Origin: Alangreenwoodia sp964438605
Lineage (GTDB): Bacteria; Bacillota; Clostridia; Peptostreptococcales; Anaerovoracaceae
Direction: 5' to 3'
Length of the DNA: 64,000 nt
NCBI GenBank assembly: GCA_964438605.1
Contig: CAYTKT010000002.1
Coordinates: 1-64,000, forward strand
Made by a program: the position numbers and the translations under genes
Part shown: positions 53,918-62,620 of the stretch, piece by piece
How the letters are laid out: each line of letters begins with the position of its first letter
Position numbering within the stretch: the first letter of the stretch is position 1
Notes under the pieces: model-generated
Seen by the model: the letters and a program-made list of their open reading frames with translations, nothing else
What the model was told of the DNA's origin: nothing
The model's database searches: none

Positions 53918-55330
53918 TCAATTTCCGCGCTTCATCAGCAGTGCGTTTTCCCCGGTCTGCGCATAATAACCGTTCCGCTTCCCGACAACGCGAAACCCGC
54001 TGTTCTTATAAAGCGCAATCGCCGGCCTGTTCGCTTCACGGACCTCAAGGTAAAGCGACGAAACACCCTCGCTCTCTGCCGCTTTAATCAAAGCAGCCAT
54101 CAGTCTGTCGCCGATTCCCCTGCTCCGGTAAACCGGATGAACGGCCACACGGCAAACCTCTCCCTCGTCAAGAATGCATGAAACCCCAGCAAACCCAATA
54201 ATCTGCGCCCTGCTGTTTTGCGCCGCAATATAAATCGTCTTCTTCGATCCGCCAAGCTCACTCTCATAAGCGCTCCGGCTCCATGCGCTGGAAAAGCAGA
54301 GAGCATCCAGCTCCGCAAGAGCGTCAACATCTTCACTCCCCGCCCTTCGCAATTCGATTTCTTCATCAGCCGGCGGCAGCTCAAAGACGGTTTCTTCCCT
54401 GCGTTTGTCCTTCTTTTTGATGCCGAGTTCCTTCGCTTCCAGCTTCCGTTCCGCCTCCGATTTTCGCAGATAAACCGGCTGAATCTCACGATACGATGTC
54501 AAAACTCCTGCTTCTGCCAGACAATAAGCCATGCGCGCCGTGGATTCCATCCGGTCAGCTTCCGCCTCCCTGACGATTTCCAGCTTATAAATCCGGCTAC
54601 TTCCGGATTTTCCATCCCAAAACTTTTCTCCGACCGTACCATGCTCCGCTTTGTCCTGCCCTTTCGCTTCATTCTTTCGTATCCGGCACGCATCATACTC
54701 ACGGGCATCTCCCGTCGTTTGAATCCTGCCGTTTCCGGATCCTCCGGTAATTTCTTCAAATTCCGCTTCGATCAGTTTCCGATAAGCCTCCGCACCGTCT
54801 CCGCAAAAATACAGAACAGGAAAAGTTTCTGCCTGCCCTGCGGCTTGTTCTGCGAGCTTTACCGCTTCTCTGACGAATTCCCGCACATCAAGAACGTCTT
54901 CCTTCATCAGAGGTTCAGGCAGAAAATCTCCGATTTTCCGGCTTTTTACCGAAAAAACTCCAGCATAAACACTTCCATGGCGCGCATCAATCATCGGACA
55001 GACGATACCGCTCGTCTCATTCAGCCCGTACGCCAACAAGGCCAGCGACGACAGGGCAATCATCGGAAGACCCCACGACTGCGCCAGCGTTTTCGCCGTG
55101 GCCAGTCCTATGCGGATTCCTGTAAACGAGCCCGGCCCTACTGCAACCGCAATATGCGTCACTTCGCCCCTGCTGACGCCTGCCCGCTGCATCAGCCGCT
55201 GCGTCATCGGCATCAGCATTTGAAGATGGCTCATCTGATCCGACGAACATTCCGTCAGAACTTCTTTTCTTTCATTTATAATTGAGACGGATGCCGTAAC
55301 ACCCGTCGTATCTATTGTCAATATTATCAT
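53918..55330 (-). CDS. TsaB-RimI fusion protein
   Basis: Two functions in one chain of 470 residues. Residues 1 to about 290 are TsaB, the t6A complex partner of TsaD: LTIDTTGVTASVSI, VAVGPGSFTGIRIGLATAK near residue 67, and CPMIDARHGSVYAG. From about 320 to the end is a GNAT acetyltransferase of the RimI type: ELRRAGSEDVDALAELDALCF, VCRVAVHPVYRSRGIGDRLM (acetyl-CoA loop) and LEVREANRPAIALYKNSGF. RimI N-acetylates ribosomal protein S18 in other bacteria. The TsaB part contains a charged Gly/Arg/Lys-rich insertion around 195-240. The ATG at 55330 is preferred over a TTG three codons earlier. Confidence 0.9.
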   Translation of the reverse strand: MIILTIDTTGVTASVSIINERKEVLTECSSDQMSHLQMLMPMTQRLMQRAGVSRGEVTHIAVAVGPGSFTGIRIGLATAKTLAQSWGLPMIALSSLALLAYGLNETSGIVCPMIDARHGSVYAGVFSVKSRKIGDFLPEPLMKEDVLDVREFVREAVKLAEQAAGQAETFPVLYFCGDGAEAYRKLIEAEFEEITGGSGNGRIQTTGDAREYDACRIRKNEAKGQDKAEHGTVGEKFWDGKSGSSRIYKLEIVREAEADRMESTARMAYCLAEAGVLTSYREIQPVYLRKSEAERKLEAKELGIKKKDKRREETVFELPPADEEIELRRAGSEDVDALAELDALCFSSAWSRSAYESELGGSKKTIYIAAQNSRAQIIGFAGVSCILDEGEVCRVAVHPVYRSRGIGDRLMAALIKAAESEGVSSLYLEVREANRPAIALYKNSGFRVVGKRNGYYAQTGENALLMKRGN

Positions 55331-55376
55331 ATCAAACAATTCCTATTGTTTACGATTTTCTATAACCTCGCCTGAT

Positions 55377-55796
55377 TCATTTTCTTCCGATTTCATAAAT
55401 CCGCTCATTTTCCGATTCTCCGTATGAAATTCTGATGAACCGGCTTCCTGCCGGGATTTCATCGGCAATCAGGTCGGCCCACTCGATCACACAGACGCCG
55501 TCACCTGAAAAATACTCGTATGCCCCGGTTTCAAACAGTTCATCGGGACCGCTCAGCCTGTATACGTCAAAATGATAGAGCGGAATCCTGCCCGAATGGT
55601 ATTCTTTTACAATGTTAAACGTCGGACTTGCAATATTCTCCGTCACCCCAAGCCCCTCTGCAATCGCTTTCGTAAGCGACGTCTTTCCCGTGCCAAGATC
55701 GCCGACAAGACAGAGAATATCGCCCGGCATCAGCTGACTGGCCAGCGAAATGCCGAAACGACGCGTTTCTTCTTCATTTTTAATCTTCAAAAGCAT
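55377..55796 (-). CDS. tsaE: tRNA threonylcarbamoyladenosine ATPase TsaE
   Basis: ATPase of the t6A complex, 139 residues. P-loop GDLGTGKTSL near residues 33-42, followed by SPTFNIVKEY and the conserved HFDVYRL and CVIEWADLI segments. Upstream of tsaB-rimI by about 45 bases on the same strand; the trio tsaE-tsaB/rimI-tsaD forms a functional cluster interrupted only by the small Cys protein. Confidence 0.95.
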   Translation of the reverse strand: MLLKIKNEEETRRFGISLASQLMPGDILCLVGDLGTGKTSLTKAIAEGLGVTENIASPTFNIVKEYHSGRIPLYHFDVYRLSGPDELFETGAYEYFSGDGVCVIEWADLIADEIPAGSRFIRISYGESENERIYEIGRK

Positions 55797-55850
55797 AAAA
55801 AACTCTCTTTTCTCTGTTTCCCGCGCTCTATTTCAATCTGCGAACTTCTT

Positions 55851-57395
55851 TCAAACGACCGCCAGTCTGTACAGCGTTTCCGCGTAAATCTTTGCCGTCA
55901 GCACGAGACGGTCTATTTTAATACATTCATTCGCTTCATGCATGATGTCGGGATCCCCCGGATAAAGAGCGCCGAAGGCAATCGCGTTTTTCATCTCCCT
56001 CGCGTAAGTCCCGCCGCCAATGACAAGCGGCTGCGATTCCTCATCGCCTGTGTATTTCCTGTAAATTGAAAGCAGAGTTCTGACAAGCTCGCTGTCAGAT
56101 GGATAATACAACGGCGGCTTATACATTGATTTCAAAATTCCGATGTCATACTTTTCCAGAACCGGCCCCATCGCCGCATAAACATCATCATCGCTGAAAC
56201 TGATCGGGCACCTGACGTTGACCGTAACCGAAATAGCGCCGTTCTCCATCAGAACAAGGCCCGTATTCCAGACCAGCTTCCCGGAGATTTCATCTTCAAA
56301 CGGACACCCGATCGCCCCGCCGTCAAGCTCAAATCCGATATGCTCGTTATAAAACCGGATAAAATCATTTATCCCGCTGCAGTCGAAATCGAGCTGCCCC
56401 AGAAATTTCATCAGAAGAGAAACCGCGTTTTTCCCTTTCCAGGGCATCGCACCGTGGGCTGATTTTCCGACACATGTCACTTCGAGGCTCTTTCCCCTGC
56501 CTTTGAGATCGACTTCGCAGCCCGTTTCCTCAGAAAACAGCGACGCTTTCGCCCGAATTTCATCATATCCGCCACTGCTGACGATGACAGCCGATGCCCG
56601 GTCGGGAACCATATTGGGCGCGTTGCCGCCCCAGAGCCGCTTTAACGAAACGCCGCCTTTGTCCGCTTTTCCCGTCTTTTTTACGAGATTAAAGACGAGA
56701 ATTCCTTTTTCGCCGTTTACCAGCGGAAAATCGGAGTCGGGAACGATAGAAACATCAGGTGTTTCCACGTTTTTCATATAATACTTCATGCCCGCACCGT
56801 CGGTTTCCTCGTCGAGTCCGAGAATCATCCTGATCTTCTTCTTTGGCACAACGCCACATTCCTTCAGTGCCTTCATCGCGTAAAACGCCGCGACAGTCGG
56901 CCCTTTGTCGTCAAGCGTTCCACGCCCATACATGACGCCATCCTCAACCGCGCCGCTAAACGGCTCATTCTTCCATCCGCTGCCGGCTGCCACGACATCA
57001 AGATGACATAAAATTCCAACTATTCCATCAGTAACGCCACTTCCACCGCTGATGATGCCGAAGTTATTTCTTTCATCGTTGCTGATCGCAATTCCACCTT
57101 TTTCGGCACGATTATTTTTTTCACTGCTCTCTGATGTTCCGCCGTCTCCGGCGCCGCCTGCAAAATCCATATGGCCGCCGTAACCATCCGCGTCATATAA
57201 CTCAAAGCCCGCCTGCCTGCCCATGGACATCATACATTCATAGGCTTTCGCAACGCCACGCCCGAATGGAGCGCCTTCTTCCGGCTCCATCGGCGTACTG
57301 TCGATTTTGACAAGTCTGCTCAAATCGCTAACCATATCATCCCGATGCGAATCGAGATAAGAGCTTAATCTGTTCAAAATAATTTCATCACTCAT
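55851..57395 (-). CDS. PepV-like M20 dipeptidase
   Basis: Zinc- or manganese-dependent dipeptidase of the PepV/Sapep group, 514 residues. LVKIDSTPMEPEEGAPFGRGVAKA near residue 35, the metal ligands GILCHLDVVAAGSGWK and GRGTLDDKGPTVAAFYAMKAL, LDEETDGAGMKYY with the catalytic Glu, and a C-terminal GGTYAREMKNAIAFGALYPG. Between the first strand and HLDVV lies a Gly/Asn/Glu-rich stretch of about 45 residues (FAGGAGDGGTSESSEKNNR) not typical of PepV. The ATG at 57395 gives the usual N-terminus; a frame-matched ATG at 57416 has no better site. Confidence 0.9.
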   Translation of the reverse strand: MSDEIILNRLSSYLDSHRDDMVSDLSRLVKIDSTPMEPEEGAPFGRGVAKAYECMMSMGRQAGFELYDADGYGGHMDFAGGAGDGGTSESSEKNNRAEKGGIAISNDERNNFGIISGGSGVTDGIVGILCHLDVVAAGSGWKNEPFSGAVEDGVMYGRGTLDDKGPTVAAFYAMKALKECGVVPKKKIRMILGLDEETDGAGMKYYMKNVETPDVSIVPDSDFPLVNGEKGILVFNLVKKTGKADKGGVSLKRLWGGNAPNMVPDRASAVIVSSGGYDEIRAKASLFSEETGCEVDLKGRGKSLEVTCVGKSAHGAMPWKGKNAVSLLMKFLGQLDFDCSGINDFIRFYNEHIGFELDGGAIGCPFEDEISGKLVWNTGLVLMENGAISVTVNVRCPISFSDDDVYAAMGPVLEKYDIGILKSMYKPPLYYPSDSELVRTLLSIYRKYTGDEESQPLVIGGGTYAREMKNAIAFGALYPGDPDIMHEANECIKIDRLVLTAKIYAETLYRLAVV

Positions 57396-57657
57396 GTTGA
57401 TTTCCCATTGATTCATATCTATTCTGAAACGACCGCCCTACTGTTTTCCTGAAAAGTCGCAAAGCAGCCCTTATTTTCCATTTTTCCTAAATTTCTGCCT
57501 GTTTCCTCATCTTTAAATCATCTCTTTAAAATATCACGCAGCAGCCCTTTATTGCTGTATTTTAAATGCCGATTTTGTAAGATTCTGCCGCTTGAATCTG
57601 TCGCTGCCATCGCCAGTATTTTCGCACTGTTTCACATTGTCCGCTGTCTGCTTTTTT

Positions 57658-58911
57658 TCATTCAACTGCTAAAACATCCTTCCCGCCCAAATATTCGCTT
57701 CCAAGTAACGCGGTCGCATCATCCAACGCCTCCTGCGCACGTGCCAGATGGCCGGAAGATGCCAACGCTGCGTTTGACGTTAGATTTTCGTCCAGAGGAA
57801 CGATCGAGTAGCGCAGCGGGCTGCCGTAGCGGTCAAGCCATGTCGGCACCACTTTCACTTTTTCCGCAATAATTTCGTCCGTACTTTTCATCAGACTGAT
57901 ATCCACCTGCGCCATCATCCCCTGCTCCGTGTACCGGCTGTTTGAAATGCTGCCCAGCGTTTCGGAACGCTGATTGGAAATAAAATTTCCCATAGAATAA
58001 AATACCGGAACATTCTTGCCGTCAGACGATTTCAGCACATCTGCCTTCTGAAGAACATGAGGATGAGAAGCGAAAATAACATCAGCGCCCGCATCCGCAA
58101 CTGCCTGCGCCATAGAAAGCTGATAGCTGTCAGGATCGCGCTGATATTCATTTCCCCAGTGAAAATAACAGATCACCAGATCAGCCCCTGCCTTCTTTAC
58201 ACTCTGAATATCATCGCCGATGCGTCTGAGATCCTCATCCATTTCATTATAATTAAAAGAATTGATCAGTTCCGCCGCTTCTTTTGACACGAAATTGCCG
58301 TTGATAGAAACAGAATTGTCATTCGGCCCCGTCGTCTCATAAGTATAAGCTACAAGACCGATTTTCAAGCCTTTCGTCTCTGTTACAGCCCAGGTATCCT
58401 CGCCGGCATAACGGCTTCCCACCGTCACAAGTCCCTGATTTCTCAGAATTTCAAGCGTTCGCTGCATTCCGTCAAAACCGGTGTCCATCATATGATTATT
58501 GCTGGTTATCCCCACATCGAATCCCGCGTCCATAATTGCGTAGGAAAGCTCGTCAGGTGCACAGAAAAGCGGATATCCCGATGGCGTCCCACCGCTAAAC
58601 GTCGTTTCCACATTACAGAGCGCCAGATCCGCATTTTCTATGTACGGCTTAACATACTCGTAACTGCCAGTAAAATCATATCCGCTGCCGCCCGCCGCAT
58701 TTTTCGCAGCTGCAATATTTGGAGAATGGGCCATAATATCGCCTACGCAAAGAATACTGATATTTACAGCTTCCTGCGCTTTCTCAGACCGTGTTTCTAC
58801 ACTGCTCGCACCCTCTTTGATGCCAGAGCCGCAGGCGGTAAGTCCTGTGATAAGCACTGCCGTAAGAAAAAACGCGATCATTCCTCTGATTTTTATTTTG
58901 TCTGATTTCAT
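57658..58911 (-). CDS. CapA-family lipoprotein
   Basis: 417 residues with a lipoprotein signal (FFLTAVLITGLTAC, cysteine near 27). The rest is a PGA_cap/CapA calcineurin-like metallophosphatase fold: ILCVGDIMAHSPNI (about 53-66), LALCNVETTFSG, GFDVGITSNNHMMDTG, VICYFHWGNEYQ and IFASHPHVLQ hold the metal-binding Asp, Asn and His positions. CapA is needed for poly-gamma-glutamate capsules in Bacillus, but many homologues stand alone, as here; no capB/capC nearby, so the role is uncertain. Its upstream gap contains nothing supported. Confidence 0.88.
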   Translation of the reverse strand: MKSDKIKIRGMIAFFLTAVLITGLTACGSGIKEGASSVETRSEKAQEAVNISILCVGDIMAHSPNIAAAKNAAGGSGYDFTGSYEYVKPYIENADLALCNVETTFSGGTPSGYPLFCAPDELSYAIMDAGFDVGITSNNHMMDTGFDGMQRTLEILRNQGLVTVGSRYAGEDTWAVTETKGLKIGLVAYTYETTGPNDNSVSINGNFVSKEAAELINSFNYNEMDEDLRRIGDDIQSVKKAGADLVICYFHWGNEYQRDPDSYQLSMAQAVADAGADVIFASHPHVLQKADVLKSSDGKNVPVFYSMGNFISNQRSETLGSISNSRYTEQGMMAQVDISLMKSTDEIIAEKVKVVPTWLDRYGSPLRYSIVPLDENLTSNAALASSGHLARAQEALDDATALLGSEYLGGKDVLAVE

Positions 58912-59331
58912 ATCCTGTCCTTTGTTATTATTCTGCTCTATTTATTCTATCTGATTGCCGGTTTCCCGCCGGCACCAGTGTCAGTTCGCGTTCTTATGCC
59001 GGGGCAGCCTATTCACATGCTGCCGCTTTTATCTCTTTTGGAAGCCACTTTCCACAGCTTTCTCTTTTCCGTCAGGCCGGCCCTCCGCGTGCTGCACGCT
59101 TACAACAAGCGTCATATACTCCAAGACACAAAGCGCCCGGTCCACGCACTGTCGCACCACCGCTTCCGCCTTGCGGGATTTTCCACGGCTCTCTACCCCG
59201 CCTGCTTTTGCTCCCACACGTCTGCGATAGTCCCGTACATCGTCGCTTACAACAGCGCACCACAATTTTCTCCGAAAAACGCAAACAGGGGACGCCTGAA
59301 ACAAGCGCCCCCGCAAATTTCCGGTCCCGTT
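58912..59331. other. Intergenic region without supported gene
   Basis: Frames on both strands are open for up to 95 codons (for example 59029-59316 minus), but none has a ribosome binding site or recognisable content. The CapA promoter should lie near 58920-58980. Confidence 0.4.
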
Positions 59332-59553
59332 TTAGACCGCTTCGATTCCCGTAACCTCAGGAACGGCTTCTTTAACAATCCTCTCCACTATCGACTGGAG
59401 CGTAAGCTGTGCTCCCGGACACCCGTGGCACGCGCCCGTTAAGCGCACTTTAACGACGTTTTCCGGTGTCAGTTCCACAAATTCAATGTCTCCACCGTCC
59501 CTTCTCAAAAAAGGCTTAATTTCCTCGATGCTCTGCTTTACTAAATCCTCCAT
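59332..59553 (-). CDS. NifU-like (Nfu C-terminal) Fe-S protein
   Basis: A 73-residue NifU C-terminal-type protein, an iron-sulfur cluster scaffold or carrier. IKPFLRRDGGDIEFVEL, VKVRLTGACHGCPGAQLTLQ with the cluster-binding CxxC (CHGC) and the C-terminal VERIVKEAVPEVTGIEAV match the family. It is probably monocistronic or follows gltX by about 150 bases; GGAGG-type site upstream of the ATG. It could serve the many Fe-S proteins of an anaerobe, such as EtfA and PurF nearby. Confidence 0.92.
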   Translation of the reverse strand: MEDLVKQSIEEIKPFLRRDGGDIEFVELTPENVVKVRLTGACHGCPGAQLTLQSIVERIVKEAVPEVTGIEAV

Positions 59554-59699
59554 TGCTTTCCTCCTTTATAAAACCATATCTCTTTCACCGGCAAAACGGC
59601 ATATCGCCGCACCATCAAAAGATATAACTGAATCAGGCGCCGCCTGCTTACGGTACCGTTACCTTTATTCTAATTTAAATATTCCCATACTGCAAGATA

Positions 59700-61364
59700 T
59701 TATCTGTCCGCAAACGATTTTATTCTCTGAATCGTACGCTCCTCGCCGAGAATCTGCTGGATTTCCCAGACGTCAGGCGACTGAGTGCGGCCGGTGATCG
59801 CCAGCCGGATTACCGTGCTGACATCGCCCACATGACCCTTGTACTGATCAGGATTCTTCTTATAATCCTTTGGCTTTGCCGCAAATCCCAACTCGCTGCC
59901 CAGCGCCCTGATTTTTTCAAACCAGACCGACTGGTCGTCGCCATGATGATATGTGCTGAGATAAGCGTCGATAATCGCATGAGCGTCCTTCTCCGAAACG
60001 TTTGGCGGCAGTTCCCCTTCTATCTCGAAATAATCATCAAAGAAATACTTTATAAATTCAAATATCTGTTCTGCATAAATCAAATCCTTGCGCGGCTTCT
60101 TTCCCGTTCTTCCCAGGTCGAGAATTTTTTCGATATATTCCTCGTGTCCTTCAAGCAACGGCAGAATCTCCGGGCGAAATTCTGCCGCCCATTCCTTCAA
60201 AAACGCGGTCAGTTCCGAAGCCGGAACTCTGACGAGGACATCCTTGCAGACGTCGTTGAGCTTATTGAGGTCAAACAGCGCGCCGGAATTACTCATCTTT
60301 TCCGTCGTAAACTCAAAATCATCGAGAGGCAGCCGGGGATTTGCAATCCGCCATTCTTCAAAATCTGAATTGAGAATCGTCATCAGATATTCTCTGACAG
60401 CCGGCGGATAATAACCGTCCCTGCGGTAAAAATCGAGAGACAGCTCCGGATCTTTTCTCTTTGAAAGCTTCCGCTTCGTACCTTCCTCACCGATCTTCAT
60501 CAGATGGGCAGTATGACAGTAAACAGGCATTTCCCAGCCCATGAGCCTGAAAAGCTCTACATGAATCGGCAGAGATGACAGCCATTCCTCCCCCCGGACT
60601 ACATGAGTTGTCCTCATAAAATGGTCGTCGATAACGTGAGCGAAATGATAAGTCGGTATGCCCGTGGCTTTCAGAATAACGACGTCCATATTGTTGGCCG
60701 GCATCGTGATATCGCCGCGTATCGCGTCACTGACGGTAATCGTATCCCGTTCCTTTGGCGGGACATCAGTTTTTCCCGAAGATTTCAGACGGATTACATA
60801 CGGCTTCCCGGCGTTTAGATTCGCTTCAATCTCTTCATAAGAAAGATTGCGGCTGACCGCCCACTTGCCGTAAATTCCAGGATTCAGCTTTTCAGCTTCC
60901 TGTTTTGCACGTATGCCGGCCAGTTCCTTCTCCGTCAAAAAGCAGGGATACGCCTGGCCCCGGCTGACGAGGCGCTTTGCAAACGTCTGATAGATTTCAC
61001 CCCTTTGGCTCTGATGATACGGACCGTAAATGCCGTGATCGCCGTCTGTTGACGCGCCTTCGTCAAATCCGATTCTGAAATAATCTAGCACATTTACAAT
61101 CGTTTCAACGGCGCCTTCCACATACCGTTTATCGTCCGTATCCTCAATTCTCAGAAAAAACGTGCCGCCGCTCTGATGAGCCAGCCGTTCATTCACGAAT
61201 GCGCTGTAAAGATTCCCTAGATGTATAAATCCCGTCGGACTTGGCGCGAGCCTCGTGACCTTGGCGCCCTCAGGCAACTTTCTGAGCGGATAAATTTCCT
61301 CGTAGTCCTCAGGCTCCTTCGTGATATGCGGAAAGAGACGTTCCGCAAGCTTTTCATAATCCAT
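59700..61364 (-). CDS. gltX: Glutamyl-tRNA synthetase
   Basis: Class I aminoacyl-tRNA synthetase charging tRNA-Glu, and possibly tRNA-Gln in organisms using the amidotransferase route. 554 residues from the ATG at 61364 (GGAGG six bases upstream). The HIGH motif appears as PSPTGFIHLGN (residues about 41-51) and KMSKS as KRKLSKRKDPE (about 305-315). It belongs to the longer clostridial type with an N-terminal leader before the Rossmann core and a C-terminal anticodon-binding region. Confidence 0.95.
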   Translation of the reverse strand: MDYEKLAERLFPHITKEPEDYEEIYPLRKLPEGAKVTRLAPSPTGFIHLGNLYSAFVNERLAHQSGGTFFLRIEDTDDKRYVEGAVETIVNVLDYFRIGFDEGASTDGDHGIYGPYHQSQRGEIYQTFAKRLVSRGQAYPCFLTEKELAGIRAKQEAEKLNPGIYGKWAVSRNLSYEEIEANLNAGKPYVIRLKSSGKTDVPPKERDTITVSDAIRGDITMPANNMDVVILKATGIPTYHFAHVIDDHFMRTTHVVRGEEWLSSLPIHVELFRLMGWEMPVYCHTAHLMKIGEEGTKRKLSKRKDPELSLDFYRRDGYYPPAVREYLMTILNSDFEEWRIANPRLPLDDFEFTTEKMSNSGALFDLNKLNDVCKDVLVRVPASELTAFLKEWAAEFRPEILPLLEGHEEYIEKILDLGRTGKKPRKDLIYAEQIFEFIKYFFDDYFEIEGELPPNVSEKDAHAIIDAYLSTYHHGDDQSVWFEKIRALGSELGFAAKPKDYKKNPDQYKGHVGDVSTVIRLAITGRTQSPDVWEIQQILGEERTIQRIKSFADR

Positions 61365-61424
61365 AAAAATCCTCCCGCAGTCTGACAAGATCTGCAATCT
61401 TTCATGATATTTTTCAGTATATAT

Positions 61425-61715
61425 GCTGATTTTCTATTGTTTTATATTTTCTGGTTCAATATTTTTCGATTTTATATGTTTTGGCTTTGTGCTTACTGTT
61501 TTTACGTTTTCAGACTTGTATTTTTGGTTTTCGGTACTTTCCAGGTTTATATCTTTCCGCTCCGCACTTATTGATTTTATATTTTCAATTTTACAGTTCC
61601 GGTCCAGCATTTTCCGGTCTTGTGTTTCCGGATTTATATTTCCGCTTCCACTCCGTATATTCTATTTCCCTGCCATTATTTAGACTTGCTGTTTTCCCTG
61701 ATGTTTTTTGTATCT
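61425..61715 (+). repeat. T-rich degenerate repeat upstream of gltX
   Basis: Repeated units around TTTTATATTTTCnGGTT (for example at 61441, 61471, 61540, 61574 and 61632) run for about 270 bases. The overlapping frames encode Phe-rich peptides that are artefacts of the repeat. The gltX promoter may lie within. Confidence 0.45.
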
Positions 61716-61730
61716 GATGCCATTTTGCGG

Positions 61731-61882
61731 TCGGGGGGTGGGGGGAGGGCGCACCCCCCCGGGGGGACACCCACCCCCACCCCCAAAAAATAAAGAACCA
61801 AGCAAAAAAAAACATAAATAANNNNNNNNNNGGGGGGGGGGTTTTCCCCCCGCCCCCCCCCGCCGTCCCAAACCCCCGACCG
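61731..61882. other. Assembly gap with G/C homopolymers
   Basis: Ten N at 61822-61831 are flanked by long G and C runs, and GCGGTCGGGGG (61729) recurs inverted as CCCCCGACCGCCGC (about 61875). The true sequence and length are unknown here; part may be poor-quality contig end, part a GC-rich hairpin. Frames across it are meaningless. Confidence 0.85.
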
Positions 61883-61890
61883 CCGCACTT

Positions 61891-62619
61891 TCAGACATGC
61901 TGCCTGCCATAAATTCGCAGAATTTCATCTGAATACCCGCCGTTGTCAGCGTACACCCAAAGCGGTTCCAGCAGTTTCAATTCTCTTCCCGCATTTTTCC
62001 TGCACTCGATCAGCATCAGATTCGGCTTTTCACCCTTTCGCGGACTGATTAACTGTAAAAATTTAGGTTCCAGTCTGTTCTGCCGACAGAGCACCGAAAT
62101 ATCCACAATCCGCGACGGACGGTGAATCATATAAAAATAGCCGCGATCCGCCAGCAGCCACGCTGCTTTTTCGATAAAATCGGAAAGGCTTGCCGTCGTT
62201 TCGTGACGCGCCGCCGTCAGCAGATTTTTTGCGTTTTCGATTCCTCTACCCGACGCCATATAAGGCGGATTCGTGACGACACACGAAAAACTCCCCGCCG
62301 AAAACAGGCCGTCAAGCGCCATAATATCCGAATTTACAATCTTGATTCTGCCTGAAAGTCCATTGAGTTCAACACTGCGCTCCGCCAGCCGGCAGGCGCG
62401 CTCCTGCACTTCGATGCCCACAATCCTCGGCGCATTTCCCATACTGCTCATCATCAGTGGAATCACGCCGTTATTTGTTCCCAGATCGACGATGCTTTCA
62501 TGATGCCTGCGCGATGCAAAAGCCGCCAACAGCACGGCATCTACACCGTAACAGAACATTTCCGTATCCTGAATCAATTTCAGGCCGTCGAAACCGATTT
62601 CGTCGATTCGCTCTGCCAT
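61891..62619 (-). CDS. TrmN6-like tRNA/N6-adenine methyltransferase
   Basis: SAM-dependent methyltransferase, 242 residues, like YabB/YfiC (tRNA1(Val) A37 N6-methyltransferase). DLGTNNGVIPLMMSSMG is the SAM loop (about residues 46-62), VGIEVQERACRLAERSVELN follows, and NPPYM (about 120) is the catalytic N6-adenine motif. The ATG at 62619 follows the ricT stop by one base. The gene's last bases adjoin the assembly gap, but a stop codon is present at 61891. Its order after ricT matches the Bacillus yaaT-yabA-yabB region, without yabA. Confidence 0.9.
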   Translation of the reverse strand: MAERIDEIGFDGLKLIQDTEMFCYGVDAVLLAAFASRRHHESIVDLGTNNGVIPLMMSSMGNAPRIVGIEVQERACRLAERSVELNGLSGRIKIVNSDIMALDGLFSAGSFSCVVTNPPYMASGRGIENAKNLLTAARHETTASLSDFIEKAAWLLADRGYFYMIHRPSRIVDISVLCRQNRLEPKFLQLISPRKGEKPNLMLIECRKNAGRELKLLEPLWVYADNGGYSDEILRIYGRQHV

Positions 62620-62620
62620 A

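Noticed and set aside
61423..61928. Frames across the gap and homopolymers
   Set aside because: They include N positions and low-quality homopolymers, or the T-rich repeat.
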